Origin: Alentia gelatinosa | Taxonomy: Eukaryota; Annelida; Polychaeta; Phyllodocida; Polynoidae | Length of the DNA: 64,000 bases | Reading direction: 5' to 3' | NCBI GenBank assembly: GCA_950022655.1 | Contig: OX465579.1 | Coordinates: 14,669,088-14,733,087 of the forward strand | Notes under the pieces: generated by a model | Told to the model about the DNA's origin: nothing | The model's input: the letters and a program-made list of their open reading frames with translations, nothing else | The model's database searches: none | Made by a program: the position numbers and the translations under genes | Part shown: positions 42,401-48,400 of the stretch, in pieces | How positions within the stretch are numbered: the first letter of the stretch is position 1 | Layout: each line of letters opens with the position of its first letter

Positions 42401-45400
42401 GTACACACTATTTATTTTATATGCACTATTTTTCGTGTGCGCCATTTAGTGCAATATGGAGCATACAACATATCTGTATCTGTTGGGTGATACACCCTCC
42501 TAGATGTGTTTTCTATGGTCATTTTGTATTAGGTGGATAATGATATATCATCTATAAGAAGCACATTAGCTTCAAACTCACACTTCTGCCCACATAATCT
42601 CTTCAAGGGCCACCAAGTATATTACTCTTTCATATGCTACCTATAACTCACAACTAAAACACCCATGTATGAACACTACTTAGTAGCAGCGGTTTTCTTT
42701 TTGTTATGTTTGAAGTAACCGGTCGAACTACAAGTCAATGAAATCTAGCATTAACCCTTTAAGGACGGATGATGCCTTGAGGTATCAATCGGCCATGGGC
42801 AGATACTGTCACTCGTATACAAATCCAGTCATTATTGTATGTATTACCCATCTACAAGATCAATAACAAGTCTATTGCGATTAAAAGGTTTCTGCCATAC
42901 ATTAGTTTCAGACACCACAGCACTGTCAAGCGTGGCAGTAATTCGGTGTAGATTTACACCAATAATATAGTTCGCCATTAGCCTGTGATTTTAGCATACA
43001 AAGTCTGTTATGACAATGATTTCTGATGGTAAATGAGATTATTATGTTTTATTCTAAATGATTAACATTGAATGAACATTAAAGAAACTTATTTCGAAGT
43101 ATATGATGATTCGGCCTCATTATGGACAAGACTATATTTTTCTGGAATCTCCTGCAGGAGATTCTGACATGCCAGAATCTCCGGGTAGCTAATTCCAGGT
43201 ACCCTATACATTTCCTATGGAGACTCCGTAAAATAGGTGGGTAATAAATATCATGTCACACGATTAGAATATCGAATTACGAGTTCTGACAACTTTGTGC
43301 CCTTCCCCTAGGGGTACATACACTACACCCAATACCCGTCCTTACCAGTTGGGGTAGCCCGGCCACAAACACCCTTCCTTAAAGGTTTAAACTTGTTGGT
43401 GTCATTAGAATCAATACCCAATCTGATGTGCCCCATACCAATATCAAATATGTAACAAAAATTATATTTAACACTACTACAGGGAATGTGTGCCTGGAGT
43501 TGAAAGGAATATAAATCTTATTCAAGGGACCAAAAGGTAGTATAAATTTGTCCAGTTCTGCGCAATGTCCTAAAAATAGATACCATAATAAAATATTGAC
43601 TTGGAATGCACTTATTTTGACATACATCAAATAAAGGTCAGTACATATATGACAACCTTAAAAAATAACATCGTGCAGCCGATAACTTTTTACAATAGAC
43701 CTGAAACGAAAATATACTAATGCATTTAAAAAGAGCTGCCAAAAAAGACTTCCAGAAAATGAGGCTGCATACCAGTTTTCTTCATCTATCACCCTTTAAG
43801 AACAAATTATTATGAAGAAGTTCGTATGTGTAAAATGCTAGCGGGAGGTTACAGGTCCAAAAGGAGGAGGGGAATAGGAGAAAACAAAAACTTAAAAAAA
43901 AGAAATGGAGTAATGTGAATAGACCACACTACTCTAGACATGATGTGCTGGTGTATGAAACGACACACCAATGAGTACTAAAAAATGGTTAGAATATTGT
44001 AAACTGAACACAGTATTTGAAAAATGTGAAAAAAACCATCATGCACATACTATCGTAAAACTGGAGTTTTAATCTTGGCCACCGTATGCCACGACTGGAG
44101 TTTGGCATAGTGACTTCATGAAGCGAAGCCGAGTGAAGTCCGGAGCCAAAACTCCAGGAGTGGCATGCGGTGGCCAAGATTAAAAGGAATCAGGTTTGAT
44201 TTTATCCTACCCCGTTTCCTCGATTTTGGAATATTACGTGATAACAATTCTGTATGCCACTAGTGGCATATAAAACTCTGTATGCCAGTCAGCATGGCAT
44301 ACGGAAACTCAATGTTAAGCCTATGGGATTTTATATTAGGGGTAGGATAAAAGCAATATCACAATGCTGCAACTGACTATATTTTTATCTATCTTTTTCA
44401 GACGTCATGATGAGGATGAGGAATGTAACATTGACTATGCCGTGCGTAAATATAAGGAAAGCCTTCAGGTTCAAGGTGACCCTCTTTAAATCATAGAATT
44501 ATCCGAAATCTTGTATCATGCCTTCAATATGTCCAGTGTAATATTTCAGAACACAGGAATATCGAAAGCCTATTTGGAAGTATAATGTGTTACTTTAATT
44601 AATTCGTTATTATTTGAATTACTATAAGTTCTAGTATGGTGTTGCAAGAAAAGGGGTAAAATAAAACATTTAGTTTTATCGAGAATGGATGGACATATAA
44701 AACATCATATCCAAAGAGGCTGTCCATAAATAACGTCATGCTATTTTTGACCAAGTGGACTTTTTACCCTTGGTCCTGCCACTTGGTGTTTTGGATGGCG
44801 TCAGGGGCAAGATGACGGCTTCCATAGTATTATAGCTATGTGCCCTATACTAACCGGGGCCCTGTTTTTTAGTCACGACATCCTATATGGAAGACATCCT
44901 ACAGCTGTCAGTGTACTATAGATAAGACATCTTTGGGGATCGGCCAACGATTGTCCTTGAAGGAAAGTGTCTATCTCCCATGTCCCATGCTATTTCTGCT
45001 TGGAATGAACTAAAATCTGAGGTAAAAAAAGCTGAAAGTAAAAAGCAGTTCAAGCGGATGATTTGATTCGATTAGACTCTATGTATGCTGTACGCCTAAC
45101 ATGAAATGTGCAAATCACCTCATTCACATCTTATACCCTCATTGATGATTGTCCTTGGATACTGTACCTCAATTTCCCCATGGAAGAACTGTCCTGTCAC
45201 AGAATGTGGAATAAACATTATTTAAAAAAAAAAGTCCCAGACCATCAGGGCACGCCTCCGCTAATTTATGCGGCGACCTTGACACAAGAGTACACTGGCC
45301 ACCAGAGTAGACGTTTGCTTTGACGAAATTCAAACGCGAATAATGGTGGCCGATCTTCATATTTGGTACGATATTCGGCTATATGTATCTCTTACTCGTG

Positions 45401-48400
45401 TTAAAATTTCATCGCTAAATTTGTATGGGAAGCATGGGAAATCTTCTATATACACACAGTGAGGTTTGATAGAACCTAAGACAATTCTATACCTGTCTTA
45501 GACAGGGACACTTTTAGCGGCGATCGAACGTGCCGCGCTGAGACACTGTCTATAGGGAGCCAAAGTGAACCCACTCCAACCACAGATAGCCGGTCACAAA
45601 ATACTATTTCCGGGTATCGGCGCTCAGTACTTAGCCTATGTAGGTTCGAGATTATATGTCTCATTCTCCAATCTTTTAGATCCAAATTTTTAATAAACTT
45701 AACAACTGTCATCGTAGTTTTGAAACAAAGTTATTCAGAGACGATAGTTATAAACTTCACTTCAAAAGTAACAAACGAGACCAAAAACATAAGTCTAGCC
45801 TCAAACCCCCATAGCTTTAGCACTAAGCCTCGTTCTTACTGGCCACCGGAAACATTGTTTTGTAGGTGGGTATCTGTGGTTTCAGCGGGTTCACTTTGGC
45901 TCCCTATAGGACGGCGGCCATTTTGTATCTTCCAAACAGTCTTCCAATTGCAGAGATGTCATAGGGTATCGTTGGCTGATTACGTCGTGACTGAAAAACA
46001 GGGCCCAGGTTTCCAGCATAAAGAATGATAAAGAGCTGTTTTCTATTCAGCAGAAGTCACCACACAGGCTGTCAATTCCGGTCCGCATTCGGTTGTGTCG
46101 GAGCAGTCGGACTCTAAGCTTGTCGACCACGGGGTCTTCTTGCAGCCGGCCGCTGCTTCCGACCCCGCCGGAAGGCGAGTATCGTTCCTCTTCGACAGGA
46201 GAGCTTCACAAACAGAATACAAAAACACTAAGCGAAGGTTGGTCCAAGTAGCCACCAATAGTAGAGACCCGTAAAATCTGTGTGGCTCTGCCAGGTCTTC
46301 CCTAAACCTACACCTACACTTAGAGCACCATTAAGGTCTACCCTTTGCTCTTTAAACCTCATCTATCGCTAGTTCCAAGGGGTGGAGGAAGGACAGAGTT
46401 TCTAAATGTGTCAGATTCTGGCTTAGAAAGTATTTCATCAAAGACGAAATAGGTTACTTTGAATCCTGCCTCCTCCCTTATCTGGAAAGACTAGATCCAC
46501 CTCAGGGTCCCCAGAGTCAATATTGTAGATGTACTTACTCAGATATTGTAGCAACACTACAACTAAAGTGTTACCTATTCCCCGGCTTACTCTTTACATG
46601 TAGACTCAAAGTTTCCATACATTTCCCCATATCTTCATGTTGTATACCTATATTTAGATTACAAGATACGAATAAGAGAAGCATTACTCAATGCAATTTG
46701 TATAATAAATTATTAGCAATTATTATTGGCAGAAAGAGAAAATGTCCGCCCTCGACAACTGTCACTCAATGGTATTGTAATTAGGCATCACTTTTAATTA
46801 GTCTGGAGATGGGTGGGATGATATCATATATACAGGCCTCTTGATTTCTGACTAATTATTCTGACAGAATGTGTTCCTGTTTGGACTTCTCTCATTGACA
46901 AGTTCTTATGCAAAACCTGAGGGCTATAAAATCTATAAATAAATATTTCCATGGAATTGTGGTTTGCTGATTTATGAGCGTCTCAGTGCTTGTATAGAAC
47001 TGGATCGAGGATCGTATGAATAAACAATACTCCACAAGTTTGAATGCGTTGTAATCGTCAACGAGGTGAAGTCGAGTATCATTTATTTATATGATTCGAG
47101 TAGAATTCTGGATTATCTCACCCCTTTCACAGACATTAGAATAGCATCACGATAATTCTAATTAATTATGCAAATCGAATAGACGTCTTGTCTAGTTTCT
47201 CAAACCCTGGCCACTGATTCGTCAGTTGCTTATGATGTCATTTCACATCGCTCTGCCATGGCCATGGCGAAGTATTGACAATTTATGAGGGCGATTATTG
47301 CATATGATATCCAATGTTATTCCTATGGCTAGATTATATACCAGTAGTAACATAGAGAGTATATTATGACGACTAAATATTCTAAATCAAAGCAGACATG
47401 AGATTGTGAGTTGCATGCATTAGAGAATAGATATGAAGGATAAGAAAATACTACAAATTAAATTCATGAAGGATGTTATTTTTTTATTTTTTCCTTAGTT
47501 CTGTGTGTAGTGTTGTGATTATTTCATTTCATTCGTTAATAGAAACTAAACATATATAGGTACAGGTATTTACATATAAGTGTCGTGTGTGTTTTCGTTG
47601 TACTTTCTTTTTGTTTTGAGGATTTATTTAAAGGCAACAATTAAACCCAAACTATTTTAATAACGGTTAGAAAGGACTAGTAAATACAGATCACTTAAAC
47701 TATAATATTGAAACTAATATTCCCAACTTAACAACAGGCTTCACAATTAGGAAAAAAACATAATGAAGTTACAAATTGCCTTTAGATACACATGCATATA
47801 CATGTATCTAACTCATGCTATCATGTCCAATGTTTAAACTCACATATATTCTATCATTAATATAACGCCTAAATGTATTCTTTAATATTATCCTCTACAT
47901 CATAGAAGTTCCATCTCATTTGCTCCATTGGTGCACATTGACACAGTATTTTATGGATTCTGACTTTCTCTCCGTTCCCTTTATCAGGTTTACTGATGGA
48001 GATTTTCAAAACCTCAAGCTCTTAAGGCTGGACCGGCCCCAGAGGATGATCAAACAGAAGACGTACTCCGGTCCGAGCCTGGACCAGGCTGGCCATGAAC
48101 AGAGGCGACAGACAGTGGCCAGCCTGCGGAGGGCCTTCACTGAGGTGCAGAACAAGGACCTGCATGCGGGTGACAGTGACGCCTATGGCGATACCAGCAC
48201 CTCCCCGAGAACGGCCCTCAAACTGAGCGGCTTCCTGGAGAGCAGCATGCCACCTCGTACCTCCCTGAGTAAAACAATATTTAAAGACTCACCGCCCATG
48301 TCCCTGAAACCCTACCGGACTGAGGTCTCCGTGGAGGTACACAGAGAGGCAGGCAACACGGGGAGCAACCACGGCAGTCATAAGGATATGACCAAGGTCA

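Noticed and set aside
47920..47987. Upstream extension of the CBARP terminal exon to an ATG at 47920
   Set aside because: The segment is AT-rich, contains the polypyrimidine tract and acceptor, and only the 47988 junction restores the frame and the RR-FTDGDF motif.
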